From Hyphomonas polymorpha PS728 (GTDB lineage Bacteria > Pseudomonadota > Alphaproteobacteria > Caulobacterales > Hyphomonadaceae): a DNA stretch of 64,000 nucleotides. Of the stretch, positions 56,361-64,000 are shown in pieces (the first letter of the stretch is position 1; every line of letters begins with the position of its first letter). Under the pieces are notes generated by a model. The model ran no database searches. It saw nothing but the letters and a program-made list of their open reading frames with translations, and had not been told where the DNA came from. Location: positions 1 through 64,000 of the forward strand of contig NZ_ARYM01000010.1 in assembly GCF_000685315.1 (NCBI RefSeq), given 5' to 3'. The translations under genes and the position numbers were made by a program.

Positions 56361-57226
56361 CTGATTTTGCATCCCGATTGATTGACGGCACACGGAAATT
56401 CGGCCCGCTCTGTGTGGGGATCGACCCTCATCCGGGCATGATTCCGGAGCTTTTCGGCGGGGATACGCCCGAGGGTGTCAGGAAATGGTCGCAGGCGATC
56501 ATCGAGGCAGCGGCCGGCAAGGTGGCGGTGGTGAAGCCGCAGGTCAGCCTGTTCGAGCGCCACGGGCCCGAAGGCATGGCGGCGCTGCAGGCGGCGGCAA
56601 AAGCCGCGCGGGCCGCCGGGCTGATCGTGCTGATGGATGCCAAGCGCGGCGATATCGGCTCGACCGCTGAAGGATATGCGCAGGCTTATCTGGCGCCGGG
56701 CGCGCCGTTTGAAGGCGACGGTCTGACCGTGAACCCGTATATGGGGCTCGACACGCTGGAGCCTTACGCAAAGCTCGCCAAGGCGCACGGCAAGGGCGTG
56801 ATCGTTCTGGTGCGTACGTCCAATCCCGGCGCGGCGGATTTCCAGTCGCGCATCATGGGCGGGGCGCCGCTTTATGTGCGCGTGGCCGAAGCGCTTCAGC
56901 CGCTGACCGAGCGGCTCATGAGCCCGTGTGGCTGGTCGAGCCTGATGATGGTGATCGGCGCGACAGCGCCCGAAGAGGCCCGCGCCGTGCGGGCGCTGGC
57001 GCCCAAGGCGCTGTTTCTGGTGCCGGGCTATGGCGCGCAGGGAGCCGGGGCGGCCGAGGCGTGTTCCGGGCTTGTGAACGGCGAGGGCGGCGTGGTCAGT
57101 GCGTCACGATCCGTTACTTTTCCCAAGGCGGCGGCCAATGCCGGGGACATGGCAGGCTGGCGGCGCGCGGTTGAAGAAGCCATCCTTGCCGCGCGCGACG
57201 AGCTTCGCCTGGCGGCGGTGGCCTGA
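56357..57226 (+). CDS. pyrF: Orotidine 5'-phosphate decarboxylase, type 2
   Basis: PyrF decarboxylates OMP to UMP, the last step of de novo pyrimidine synthesis. The 289-residue protein belongs to the longer type 2 family: LCVGIDPHPGMIPELF, VAVVKPQVSLFERHG, the catalytic DAKRGDIGSTAEGYAQAY and FLVPGYGAQG near the C-terminus. The start MTDFASRLIDG overlaps the protease stop (ATGA). The PQQ-dehydrogenase gene follows after about 120 bp with its own ribosome-binding site. Confidence 0.95.
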   Translation: MTDFASRLIDGTRKFGPLCVGIDPHPGMIPELFGGDTPEGVRKWSQAIIEAAAGKVAVVKPQVSLFERHGPEGMAALQAAAKAARAAGLIVLMDAKRGDIGSTAEGYAQAYLAPGAPFEGDGLTVNPYMGLDTLEPYAKLAKAHGKGVIVLVRTSNPGAADFQSRIMGGAPLYVRVAEALQPLTERLMSPCGWSSLMMVIGATAPEEARAVRALAPKALFLVPGYGAQGAGAAEACSGLVNGEGGVVSASRSVTFPKAAANAGDMAGWRRAVEEAILAARDELRLAAVA

Positions 57227-57347
57227 GGCAGCCGCCGGCGGATGCTCCCGCCGCGTCACATCTCGACTTTACCGGGCGAGCGGCTAGTCTCCTGCCGAAC
57301 TGATCCTGCGCGCAAGGCGCCGCAGGACGTGGTCTGGGAGGATTATC

Positions 57348-59507
57348 GTGAGCAAGTATGTAATGGCCCGCCGGGCCTTGCCCTTCATGGCAGCTGCGAG
57401 CGCGGCGCTTATTCTGGCGGCCTGCGGACAGGGGCAGGTGCAGAAGGCCGAACCGCGCGGCTTTGCGGCCGTCGATACCGCCCGCATTTCCAGCGAAAGC
57501 GCCGGCAATGAGTGGCTGACCTATGGCGGCACCTATGATGAGCAGCGCCATTCAAAGTTGACGGCGATCAACAGGGAGAATGTCAGCCAGCTGGGCGTTG
57601 CCTGGACCTATGACCTGGCCACCAATCGCGGCGTGGAATCCACGCCGATTGTCGTGGACGGAACGATGTATGTCACCTCGGCCTGGTCGGTGGTGTATGC
57701 GCTGGACGCCAAGACCGGCGCGGAGAAGTGGGTGTATGATCCGCAGGCGGATCGCGCGGTGGGCGTCAAAGCCTGCTGCGATGTCGTTAATCGCGGCGTG
57801 GCGGTCTATGACGGCAAAGTCTATGTCGGCGTGATCGACGGACGCCTTGAAGCGCTGAACGCCGAGACCGGCGAAGTCATCTGGAGCAAGGTGACGGTTG
57901 ATCAGGACAAGCCCTACACGATCACTGGCGCGCCGCGCGTGGTGAACGGCAAGGTGCTGATCGGCAATGGCGGGGCAGAGCTGGGCGTACGCGGCTACCT
58001 GTCCGCCTACGACACAAGTTCGGGCGATCTCGTCTGGCGGTTTTATACCGTTCCCAACCCTCTGAAACAGCCGGACGGGGCGGCCTCGGATGACGCGTTC
58101 GTGCAGGTCGGCAATGTGACCTGGGGCGATGAAGGCGCCTGGACGACCGATGGCGGCGGCGGCACCGTCTGGGATTCGATCGTCTATGACGAGGTGAACA
58201 ACCAGATCATCTTCGGCGTTGGTAACGGCTCTCCCTGGAACCGGACGTTCCGGGATCCTGCCGGCGGGGACAACCTGTTCCTCTCCTCGATCGTTGCGGT
58301 GGACGCGGATACCGGCGCCTATAAATGGCACTTCCAGACAACGCCGGGCGATAATTGGGACTATACCGCAACCCAGACAATCATCCTGGCGGACCTGCCG
58401 CTGGGCGAGAATGGCGCGCCGCGCCGGGTAGCGATGCAGGCGCCGAAAAATGGCTTCTTCTATGTGGTCGATGCGGCGACGGGCGAGTTCATCTCGGGCG
58501 ATGCCTATGTGCCGATGAACTGGGCGACAGGCCTGGATGAAAATGGCCGGCCGATTGAAGTGCCCGAAGCGCGCTATGCCAAACAGCCCTATGAGCAGAC
58601 CCCCGGCCCGCTGGGCGGCCATAACTGGCACCCGATGGCGTTTAGCCCGGATGAGGGCCTTGCCTATATTCCGGCCCAGGAAATTCCGCAGGCATATGCC
58701 GAAGATCCGCGCTTCTCGGCCCGGCCGGTCGGCTGGAATACGGGCGTGGACTTTTCGGCCGGCGTGCCGCCGATTGCGCCGCCGGAAGTGGCAAGATTCC
58801 TCCGCGCCAGCCTCAAGGGCCGTCTGATTGCCTGGGACCCGGTAGCGCGCGCCCCGCGCTGGAGCGTGGAGCATGACAATGCCTGGAATGGCGGGGTGCT
58901 GTCGACGGCCGGCGGGCTGGTCTTCCAGGGCAAGCTGAATGGTGAGTTCGTCGCTTATGACGCCGCCACCGGAGACAAGCTGTGGAGCCACAATCTCAAA
59001 TCGGGTGGTGCCTCTGGCCCCGGCACTTTCATGATCGATGGCGAGCAATATGTCACGATCACTACTGGCTGGGGCTCTGCCTTCGCGCTGGCGGCGGGCT
59101 TTGCCTATGACGAGAAAGTCGCCTCCACCGTTGGCAAGGTGGTGACCTTCAAGATCGGCGGCACAGGCGAGATTGCCGATTCCGGGCTTGCCCCGGTAGA
59201 AGCCACCCCGAAAGGTGAAGCTTTCGGCTCGATGGCGGTGATCTCGGAAGGCGCGGTGCATTATGCGCGCAACTGCGCGGTGTGCCACGGCCCGCTGGCG
59301 GTTTCTTCCGGCGTGCTGCCTGACCTGCGCTGGTCGGCGATCACTGCCAATTCAGACGCCTGGAAGGGCGTAGTGCTGGAAGGTAACCTGGCTGCCAATG
59401 GCATGGTCTCGTTTGCCGAATACGTCACCCCGGACGAGGCTGAGGCGATCCGCGCCTATGTGCTGACACAGGCCCATGCGGCGGCAGAACCGGCGCCGGA
59501 AAACTGA
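57348..59507 (+). CDS. PQQ-dependent quinohaemoprotein dehydrogenase (alcohol dehydrogenase type)
   Basis: The 719-residue enzyme has an eight-bladed PQQ propeller (about residues 45-590) with repeated W-motifs (EKWVYDPQ, VIWSKV, DLVWRFYT, YKWHFQTTPGDNWDYTATQT in parts). It has the vicinal disulphide ACCDVV near residues 142-143 and a C-terminal cytochrome c domain with CAVCHGP near 643-648. It should oxidise an alcohol or aldehyde in the periplasm and pass electrons through haem c. The N-terminus carries a lipobox (LILAACG, Cys26), suggesting a lipoprotein; family members are usually soluble periplasmic. The GTG start has a GGGAGG ribosome-binding site. Confidence 0.93.
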   Translation: MSKYVMARRALPFMAAASAALILAACGQGQVQKAEPRGFAAVDTARISSESAGNEWLTYGGTYDEQRHSKLTAINRENVSQLGVAWTYDLATNRGVESTPIVVDGTMYVTSAWSVVYALDAKTGAEKWVYDPQADRAVGVKACCDVVNRGVAVYDGKVYVGVIDGRLEALNAETGEVIWSKVTVDQDKPYTITGAPRVVNGKVLIGNGGAELGVRGYLSAYDTSSGDLVWRFYTVPNPLKQPDGAASDDAFVQVGNVTWGDEGAWTTDGGGGTVWDSIVYDEVNNQIIFGVGNGSPWNRTFRDPAGGDNLFLSSIVAVDADTGAYKWHFQTTPGDNWDYTATQTIILADLPLGENGAPRRVAMQAPKNGFFYVVDAATGEFISGDAYVPMNWATGLDENGRPIEVPEARYAKQPYEQTPGPLGGHNWHPMAFSPDEGLAYIPAQEIPQAYAEDPRFSARPVGWNTGVDFSAGVPPIAPPEVARFLRASLKGRLIAWDPVARAPRWSVEHDNAWNGGVLSTAGGLVFQGKLNGEFVAYDAATGDKLWSHNLKSGGASGPGTFMIDGEQYVTITTGWGSAFALAAGFAYDEKVASTVGKVVTFKIGGTGEIADSGLAPVEATPKGEAFGSMAVISEGAVHYARNCAVCHGPLAVSSGVLPDLRWSAITANSDAWKGVVLEGNLAANGMVSFAEYVTPDEAEAIRAYVLTQAHAAAEPAPEN

Positions 59508-59539
59508 TCCTGCCTGGCCAGGAACTGACAACTTCAGGA

Positions 59540-59565
59540 CGGCGCCTCATGAGGGCGCCGTTTTT
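59540..59565 (+). terminator. Rho-independent terminator after the quinohaemoprotein gene
   Basis: CGGCGCC pairs with GGCGCCG across a 7-nt loop, followed by five T. It lies 32 bp after the stop codon. Confidence 0.9.
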
Positions 59566-59645
59566 GTAAGCAGTTGCAAGAATGGAAATCCAACCTTACC
59601 GAATTGGTCATGGCGCGCCGATCTTTGCCGGACTAAACTGTCCTT

Positions 59646-60185
59646 ATGCATATTGTCTTTGCCATCCTTACCGTACTCACCGCCGTCGCCGTGTGGTCCT
59701 GGCGTCTGCGGATGGCGAGGCGCGGCCTGGATGAGCTGGGACAGGCAGCCAAAACGGTTGCCAATGCGCCCCGGCGTCTGGCGTTCAAATGGCGCGCGGG
59801 CAGGGGCGGTGTCGAGCTGATCGAGGATCCGCGGGAAGCCGCCGCGATCATGATGATGATGGTGGCGCTGGGGCGCGGGGCGCCGCTTTCCGCGCGGCAG
59901 GCCGACATGATCGAAGCTGAGATCCGCACACATTTCAGCTTTTCCGTGCAGGAAGCGGAAGAGTTGGCAGCCCATGCCGCCTGGGTGGCAGGCAGCCAGC
60001 TGCCGGGGGAGGAGCAGATGCGCCGCCTGAGCAGGCTGGTGGTGAATGCGCCGCAGTTGAGCCCCAAGGAAGTAGTAGACTTGGACACGATGCTGGTGGC
60101 GGTTTCGGAGGCAGAAGGGCTGCCGACACGGGCACAGCTGTCCTTGTTGCAGATCTATCGGGATATGGCCGGTCTCAAGACATAA
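59646..60185 (+). CDS. TerB-like protein with N-terminal membrane helix
   Basis: The 179-residue protein has an N-terminal transmembrane helix (IVFAILTVLTAVAVWSW) and a helical TerB/DjlA-N-like domain (about residues 60-175). The domain shows EDPREAAAIMMMMVALGRGAPLSARQADMIEAEI in parts and VVDLDTMLVAVSEAEGLPT, with acidic metal-binding-type residues. TerB-like domains occur in tellurite-resistance proteins and in the DjlA co-chaperone; here there is no J domain and no ter cluster, so the role is unknown. The sulfotransferase gene starts just after its stop. Confidence 0.78.
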   Translation: MHIVFAILTVLTAVAVWSWRLRMARRGLDELGQAAKTVANAPRRLAFKWRAGRGGVELIEDPREAAAIMMMMVALGRGAPLSARQADMIEAEIRTHFSFSVQEAEELAAHAAWVAGSQLPGEEQMRRLSRLVVNAPQLSPKEVVDLDTMLVAVSEAEGLPTRAQLSLLQIYRDMAGLKT

Positions 60186-60187
60186 CT

Positions 60188-61114
60188 GTGCAACACCTTC
60201 CTGTAATGCATCGGGCTGTTGCATCGCTCCAACAGAGACGGTTACCACCCCTCATGCCCCATTCTCCGCCCAAAGCCTTCCTGGCAAAGGACCGCAAAGA
60301 GCGATGGACGAATTTCTCCGTGCTACGGCACGGCGCGTTTGACGGGTTCTTTGTCAGTTCGAAGAATTCCGGCACGCATTGGATGCTTTACATGTTTTCG
60401 GTGGCGCTGGCCGACACCTACGGCATCCAGCGCCCAGCCTATTTCTCCGAAAATGCCACGCGGCCCTATATCGGCTTTGCAACGGATGCGCCAGTATTTG
60501 GGCAATTGCCGCGCCTGGCGAAAAGCCATTCCATACCCCATCAGATGGCCAGCTGGCCGTGGGCGCGCAAGGCGGCGAAACTGCCGCCCTATGTGCTGTG
60601 CGTGCGCCACCCGATGGGCATTCTGGCCTCCCACTATGCCAAATGGCAGGACGACATCCAGGTGAGCTGGCTGGACTATCTGCGCGGCGATCCGGCCGGA
60701 AAGCAGTTCCGGTGTGACCTTTACTGGATCGCCCGGTTCTGGAACCGGTGGGGCGATATCCACGCAGCTTTTCCAGGTGAGGTTAGGGTGCTGCAGTATG
60801 AGGCCACCAGCGCCAATCCGCGCGCGGCGCTACATGCCATGGCGCAGCATTGGGGCGTAACGCTGAAGCCGGAAGCGATTCTGGCTGCGCTGGAAGCGGG
60901 CACGAAAGAGGCGATGGCCACACGCGTTGATCCTGCGGCGGAGCCTAATGTGCTGCAGAACCGCCGGGAGACGCTGGACGAGCTGTTTACCGGCGAGGCT
61001 ATGGAGATCTATGCCGAACGGGTCAGAGACCTCGTCCGGCATGATCTTGGCTACGACCTTTTCAGCCCGCCGGTTTCAGAAGTCCGGCCGAGCGCCCTTC
61101 AGGCCCGTACTTGA
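60188..61114 (+). CDS. Sulfotransferase-family protein
   Basis: The protein (308 residues from the first GTG) matches PAPS-dependent sulfotransferases. The 5'-phosphosulfate loop is VSSKNSGTHWM, and the 3'-phosphate-binding region is YVLCVRHPMGILASHYAKW. It would move a sulfuryl group from PAPS to a hydroxyl acceptor such as a glycan or lipid. The start is uncertain: ATGs at 60206 and 60254 also fit, and none has a clear ribosome-binding site. The 3' end overlaps the convergent GST gene by 53 bp. The acceptor is unknown, and no PAPS-synthesis genes are present here. Confidence 0.8.
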   Translation: MQHLPVMHRAVASLQQRRLPPLMPHSPPKAFLAKDRKERWTNFSVLRHGAFDGFFVSSKNSGTHWMLYMFSVALADTYGIQRPAYFSENATRPYIGFATDAPVFGQLPRLAKSHSIPHQMASWPWARKAAKLPPYVLCVRHPMGILASHYAKWQDDIQVSWLDYLRGDPAGKQFRCDLYWIARFWNRWGDIHAAFPGEVRVLQYEATSANPRAALHAMAQHWGVTLKPEAILAALEAGTKEAMATRVDPAAEPNVLQNRRETLDELFTGEAMEIYAERVRDLVRHDLGYDLFSPPVSEVRPSALQART

Positions 61115-61754
61115 TCCACCAGGGCTCAGCGGCTGCCTCCGCTTCCAGACGTTTGAAGTCCGGATCTTCCAGAGCAGCGGCGGCGTAATCGGCGGCGGCG
61201 CCCGTGAGCGGGAGGCCGAACGTACGGAAACGGGTCACTACAGGCAGGTAGAAGGCATCGGCCGCCGACCAGGCGCCGAAGAGGAACGGGCCGGGCTCTT
61301 CTGTATTGCGGCCATGGGTTTCCCGCAGCTGGGACCACATCGCCTGAAGACGGGCAATGTCTGCTTCCAGGGCGGGGGTCATCTCTGGCGCGGGCGTGCG
61401 GCCGCGAATGTCCATTGAGCAGGCGTTGCGGATGGCGGCAAAGCCGGCATGCATTTCCGAAGAGACGGCGCGGGCAATGGCGCGCCGGGCCGTATCCTTC
61501 GGCCAGATCACGCCGGGGGCGGCCAGTTCGGCGACAAATTCGGTGATCGCCAGGCTTTCCCAGATCATCAGATCATCCCAGATCAGCAGCGGCACCTTGG
61601 CGGTTGGGCTGATCTCCTTCAGGCGGGCCGTGGTCTCGGGGAAATCCAGCGGCAGGATCTCTTCCTCAATGCCTAGGCCCGCCTTGCGCACGGCCATGAG
61701 GGGGCGGATCGACCAGCTGGAGTAGTTGAGATTGCCGGAAATGAACTTCCTCAT
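61062..61754 (-). CDS. Glutathione S-transferase family protein
   Basis: The 230-residue protein has the N-terminal thioredoxin-like domain with SGNLNYSSWSIRPLMAVRKAG (Ser and Trp near the glutathione site), AKVPLLIWDDLMIWESLAITEFVAE in parts, and an all-helical C-terminal domain with AADAFYLPVVTRF. It probably conjugates glutathione or reduces a substrate. Its start overlaps the YciI stop by 4 bp, and its end overlaps the sulfotransferase by 53 bp on the opposite strand. Confidence 0.9.
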   Translation of the reverse strand: MRKFISGNLNYSSWSIRPLMAVRKAGLGIEEEILPLDFPETTARLKEISPTAKVPLLIWDDLMIWESLAITEFVAELAAPGVIWPKDTARRAIARAVSSEMHAGFAAIRNACSMDIRGRTPAPEMTPALEADIARLQAMWSQLRETHGRNTEEPGPFLFGAWSAADAFYLPVVTRFRTFGLPLTGAAADYAAAALEDPDFKRLEAEAAAEPWWIKYGPEGRSAGLLKPAG

Positions 61755-62056
61755 GCGGGTTTTCCCTCGCCATAGGCCCAGCGCGTTTCGCTGATATGGA
61801 CCCGGCCAAAGACGCCGGCTTTCGTATAAGGGTCCGCGGCATTGAGGGCGCGGGCGGCAACGGCATTTTCGGCCACCATCAGGAAGACCGACCCGATCAT
61901 GCCGCCTTCTTCGCTCAGCAGCGGGCCGGCCATGCGGCAGGTATCACCGAGGCTGGCGACCCATTCCAGATGCGCGGGGCGGGTTGCAGCGCGGCGCGCG
62001 GCGCCGTCGGTTTCATTGTCGAGACAGTGCAGACAGTAAAGCGGCATTGCAGGCAT
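61751..62056 (-). CDS. YciI family protein
   Basis: The 101-residue protein has the ferredoxin-like YciI fold: LYCLHCLDNETDGAARRAA, RPAHLEWVASLGD with the conserved His, GPLLSEEGGMIGSVFLMVAENAVAARAL in parts, and DPYTKAGVFGRVHI. YciI proteins are small, often dimeric; some bind or cleave small substrates, but the role is usually unknown. It is the first gene of a coupled pair with the GST gene. A start three residues later (MPLYC) is possible. Confidence 0.9.
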   Translation of the reverse strand: MPAMPLYCLHCLDNETDGAARRAATRPAHLEWVASLGDTCRMAGPLLSEEGGMIGSVFLMVAENAVAARALNAADPYTKAGVFGRVHISETRWAYGEGKPA

Positions 62057-62176
62057 CTCCCTTTTGATCTGCCGCCGCTATGGCACAGTCAGAAGGGCAG
62101 TGTCATCGCTGTTCTGGTGCCGGTTTGAAGTAGACGTTTGGCGCGTGCAATGTCAGGTAGATGACACAAAATGGAC

Positions 62177-62202
62177 GCTGAACAATATATTGAACGTTCA
62201 GC
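62177..62202 (+). promoter_or_regulatory. Candidate TetR autoregulatory operator
   Basis: GCTGAAC and GTTCAGC are perfect 7-bp arms 12 bp apart, and an exact 10-bp palindrome TGAACGTTCA (62191-62200) overlaps the right arm. The site ends 21 bp before the TetR start, in an AT-rich gap shared with the divergent YciI-GST pair. It is a likely operator for that regulator. Confidence 0.55.
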
Positions 62203-62223
62203 AATTTGCTGTAGACTTACCAA

Positions 62224-62913
62224 ATGACCCAGATGGACGATACAAGGAAGATGATTCTCCACGCTGCCGTGGAGCGCATTCTTCACTATGGCTATTCGAA
62301 GACAACGATGGCGGAGATTGCCAAGGACTGCAACATGTCCGCCGGCAATATCTATCGCTTCTTCGCCTCCAAGCTCGACATTGCCGAGGCCATGGCTCGC
62401 AAGTTCAATGAGGAAGCCTACGCCACCTTCGCCAAGATCGCGGACAAGAAAGTGTCTGCGGCGGACCGGATGCGGGAAATCTTCCATTACGAACTGACGC
62501 GGACCTATTCTGCCATTGCAGAAGAGGCGAAGATTCTGGAAGTGGCCGAAGTCCTTTCGGATGAACGTCCGCTCTACATGAATGAAAAGCTCGCCAAGGA
62601 ACGCACCTATCTGGTTCAGATCATGAAGGATGGTGTGGCTGCCGGCGAATTCCGGTCCATCGACAATCCTGAAGAGGTTGCCGAGATGTGGCAGGCGGCG
62701 CTGATGAAGTTTCGCTTTCCGCAGCTTTTCTCGAAACTGACCCTGCCCAAACTGCAGCGCGAAATAGACGGGGTGATGGATCTGCTGCTGGCGGGCCTGT
62801 CTCCCGGCGCGACCCCGCCTGCGGCCTGGGAGAGCCTGCCCGAAGCGGTTGATCCGCATTGCGTTCCGGGCGTCGATGCCGTCATGAAAAAGCACCTGAA
62901 CGCTGACGAGTGA
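62224..62913 (+). CDS. TetR-family transcriptional regulator
   Basis: The 229-residue protein has a TetR HTH in the first 60 residues, with ILHAAVERILHYGYSKTTMAEIAKDCNMSAGNIYRFFASK in parts, and a helical C-terminal ligand-binding domain. Conserved MSAGNIYRFF marks the recognition helix. It is divergent from the YciI-GST pair with a dyad operator in between. It may regulate that pair and itself, or genes outside the window. No efflux pump is adjacent. Confidence 0.92.
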   Translation: MTQMDDTRKMILHAAVERILHYGYSKTTMAEIAKDCNMSAGNIYRFFASKLDIAEAMARKFNEEAYATFAKIADKKVSAADRMREIFHYELTRTYSAIAEEAKILEVAEVLSDERPLYMNEKLAKERTYLVQIMKDGVAAGEFRSIDNPEEVAEMWQAALMKFRFPQLFSKLTLPKLQREIDGVMDLLLAGLSPGATPPAAWESLPEAVDPHCVPGVDAVMKKHLNADE

Positions 62914-62932
62914 ACGAAATCAAATTTATTCA

Positions 62933-62961
62933 TTGATTATTCCTCAATGGGGTGCTATATG
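62933..62961 (+). promoter_or_regulatory. Promoter of a short transcription unit
   Basis: TTGATT, exactly 17 bp, TATATG forms a good vegetative promoter 20 bp after the TetR stop, in AT-rich sequence. The predicted start near 62968 would feed a small open frame and the terminator at 63221. Confidence 0.5.
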
Positions 62962-63013
62962 ACGTTCATGGGCGGCGATGGTCGCTGCCCGGCACCGTCA
63001 GAAAGCTCTCCCC

Positions 63014-63121
63014 ATGTCCTCCCAGGAAAATCGTCAGGCCGTTCTGTCTTTCCTTGCGGCCATCCCTGCCACCGCCCTCGTCATGTGGGCGACCGTGCAG
63101 CTCGCTTATTTCGTCGGCTAA
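63014..63121 (+). CDS. 35-residue hydrophobic peptide
   Basis: The frame encodes a short polar start (MSSQENRQAVL) and one hydrophobic helix with AAIPATALVMWATVQLAYFVG. It lies 46 nt after a predicted transcription start and before a terminator about 100 bp downstream. The ribosome-binding site is weak. It could be a small membrane protein, or the transcript could be a noncoding RNA. No family is recognised. Confidence 0.35.
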   Translation: MSSQENRQAVLSFLAAIPATALVMWATVQLAYFVG

Positions 63122-63220
63122 GGCCGGCGCGCAAACAGGCATCGCTGCGCGCGTTTCCCCTACCGCGTGCAGCTTGATGCCGGAACGTTCCGGGCTTCCT
63201 CCCACCCGGATACCGGCCAG

Positions 63221-63249
63221 ACGGGCGCCTCAAGCAGGCGCCCGTTTTC
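63221..63249 (+). terminator. Rho-independent terminator of the short transcription unit
   Basis: ACGGGCGCCT pairs exactly with AGGCGCCCGT around a CAAGC loop and runs into TTTTC. The element can also work for tsaD on the other strand, whose stop is 30 bp away. Confidence 0.85.
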
Positions 63250-63278
63250 ATTTGAGGCGAGGGTAAGTCTCTGTGCGG

Positions 63279-64000
63279 TCAGGCCTTCGCGCCGCGCCGG
63301 CCCGCGCCGAAGACGGGGTCTGCCTTGGCCGAGGCTTCATCCAGCGGCCAGCGCGGCCGCGCGCCCGAGGCGAGGCCTTCGCCAGTTTCCCGGCCGGATG
63401 CCAGATGCTCCGCGCCGGCCAGCGCGATCATTGCGGCATTATCCGTGCAGTGGCGCAGGGGCGGGGCAATCAGGCGCGCGCCGCCTGCCTCTGCCTCTGC
63501 TTCGAGCGCGGCGCGTATAGCCTTGTTGGAGGCGACGCCTCCGGCTACGACGAAGCGCTTTTCGTCCGTGCCCGCATCGAACTTCTCCAGCGCGCGCCGG
63601 GCCCGCGCCGAGAGGACATCACAGATGGCGGCCTGAAAGCTGGCGCAGATATCGGCCTTTTCGTTGTCGCTGCGAGCGTTTTCGGCAGCGCGGGCGACGG
63701 CCGTTTTGAGGCCTGCAAAGCTCATTTCCAGGCCCGGCCGATTGAGCAGCGGGCGCGGAAAATCATGCGCCTTCGGATTACCCGCCGCCGCCATGCGCTC
63801 TACCGCCGGCCCGCCGGGAAAACCGAGGCCGAGCAGTTTGGCCACCTTGTCAAAAGCTTCGCCGGCGGCGTCGTCGATGGTGGAGCCGAGGCGGCGATAA
63901 TCCCCCAGACCGCGCACTTCCAGAAACTGGCAATGCCCGCCGGAGACCAGCAGCAGGATGTAAGGAAAGGGGCAATCCGTACCCAGACGGGGGGAGAGCG
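63279..64000 (-). CDS. tsaD: tRNA N6-adenosine threonylcarbamoyltransferase TsaD, C-terminal part (runs off the window)
   Basis: TsaD transfers the threonylcarbamoyl group to A37 of ANN-decoding tRNAs, working with TsaB and TsaE. The visible 240 residues cover the second half of this ASKHA-fold enzyme: [39 protein letters not shown] in parts, [32 protein letters not shown] and a metal-binding Asp region in [10 protein letters not shown]. The N-terminal part with the HxxxH iron site lies beyond base 64000. The reading frame is open to the edge. Confidence 0.95.
   Translation of the reverse strand, partial: LSPRLGTDCPFPYILLLVSGGHCQFLEVRGLGDYRRLGSTIDDAAGEAFDKVAKLLGLGFPGGPAVERMAAAGNPKAHDFPRPLLNRPGLEMSFAGLKTAVARAAENARSDNEKADICASFQAAICDVLSARARRALEKFDAGTDEKRFVVAGGVASNKAIRAALEAEAEAGGARLIAPPLRHCTDNAAMIALAGAEHLASGRETGEGLASGARPRWPLDEASAKADPVFGAGRRGAKA

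Overview
The window looks like a chromosomal segment of a high-GC alphaproteobacterium. Gene order and protein sequences suggest the Hyphomonadaceae (Hyphomonas-like). The evidence is conserved alphaproteobacterial blocks: xer-type recombinase / aroK-aroB-CNNM-bolA-J-protein; miaB-phoH-ybeY-corC-lnt-HTH-trmB; and rimP-nusA-ylxR/L7Ae-infB-rbfA with truB nearby. Family assignment is inference. Most of the window is dense GC-rich coding sequence with short intergenic gaps. The exception is the first ~860 bases (about 45% GC by hand count).

Layout. 1-860: low-GC foreign patch with a truncated CD-NTase-like nucleotidyltransferase and a small membrane-anchored alpha/beta protein. 865-5162: histidine genes hisA, hisH and hisB on the minus strand, split by a carotenoid oxygenase/TetR pair; a GC-rich inverted repeat lies between hisA and hisH. 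5270-9878: c-di-GMP phosphodiesterase-like protein, GNAT acetyltransferase, NTF2-like protein, secreted protein, CitE/malyl-CoA lyase-like protein and a YqaE/Pmp3 mini-protein. 9881-15021: tyrosine recombinase and shikimate genes through bolA and a J-domain protein. 15442-19342: a spore-coat-U (archaic) chaperone-usher pilus operon. 19467-28457: NDUFA9-like protein, UppP, glutamate synthase (gltD-gltB) and a DUF4349 lipoprotein. 28542-35657: lipid/CoA metabolism genes and an AGCS symporter.

35806-50771: the housekeeping RNA and translation block, with a cold-shock gene between trmB and rimP. A promoter and a terminator-like hairpin precede rimP. 50772-51357 is noncoding, with palindromes and a C10-A8 tract. 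51358-54171: a membrane protein/winged-helix pair, then a four-gene minus-strand cluster (Cys/His-rich secreted protein, outer-membrane barrel, periplasmic HMA protein, MerT-like permease) that looks like an envelope-spanning metal-handling system. 54215-64000: 3-hydroxybutyrate dehydrogenase, DUF350, serine protease, pyrF, a quinohaemoprotein dehydrogenase with a lipobox, TerB-like protein, sulfotransferase, GST, YciI, TetR, an orphan short transcription unit encoding a 35-residue hydrophobic peptide, and the C-terminal part of tsaD running off the right edge.

The best candidates for something little described are the metal-handling cluster (52371-54171), the decayed nucleotidyltransferase/membrane-protein module inserted beside hisA, and the short transcription unit upstream of the tsaD end. 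None of these could be checked against a database here.
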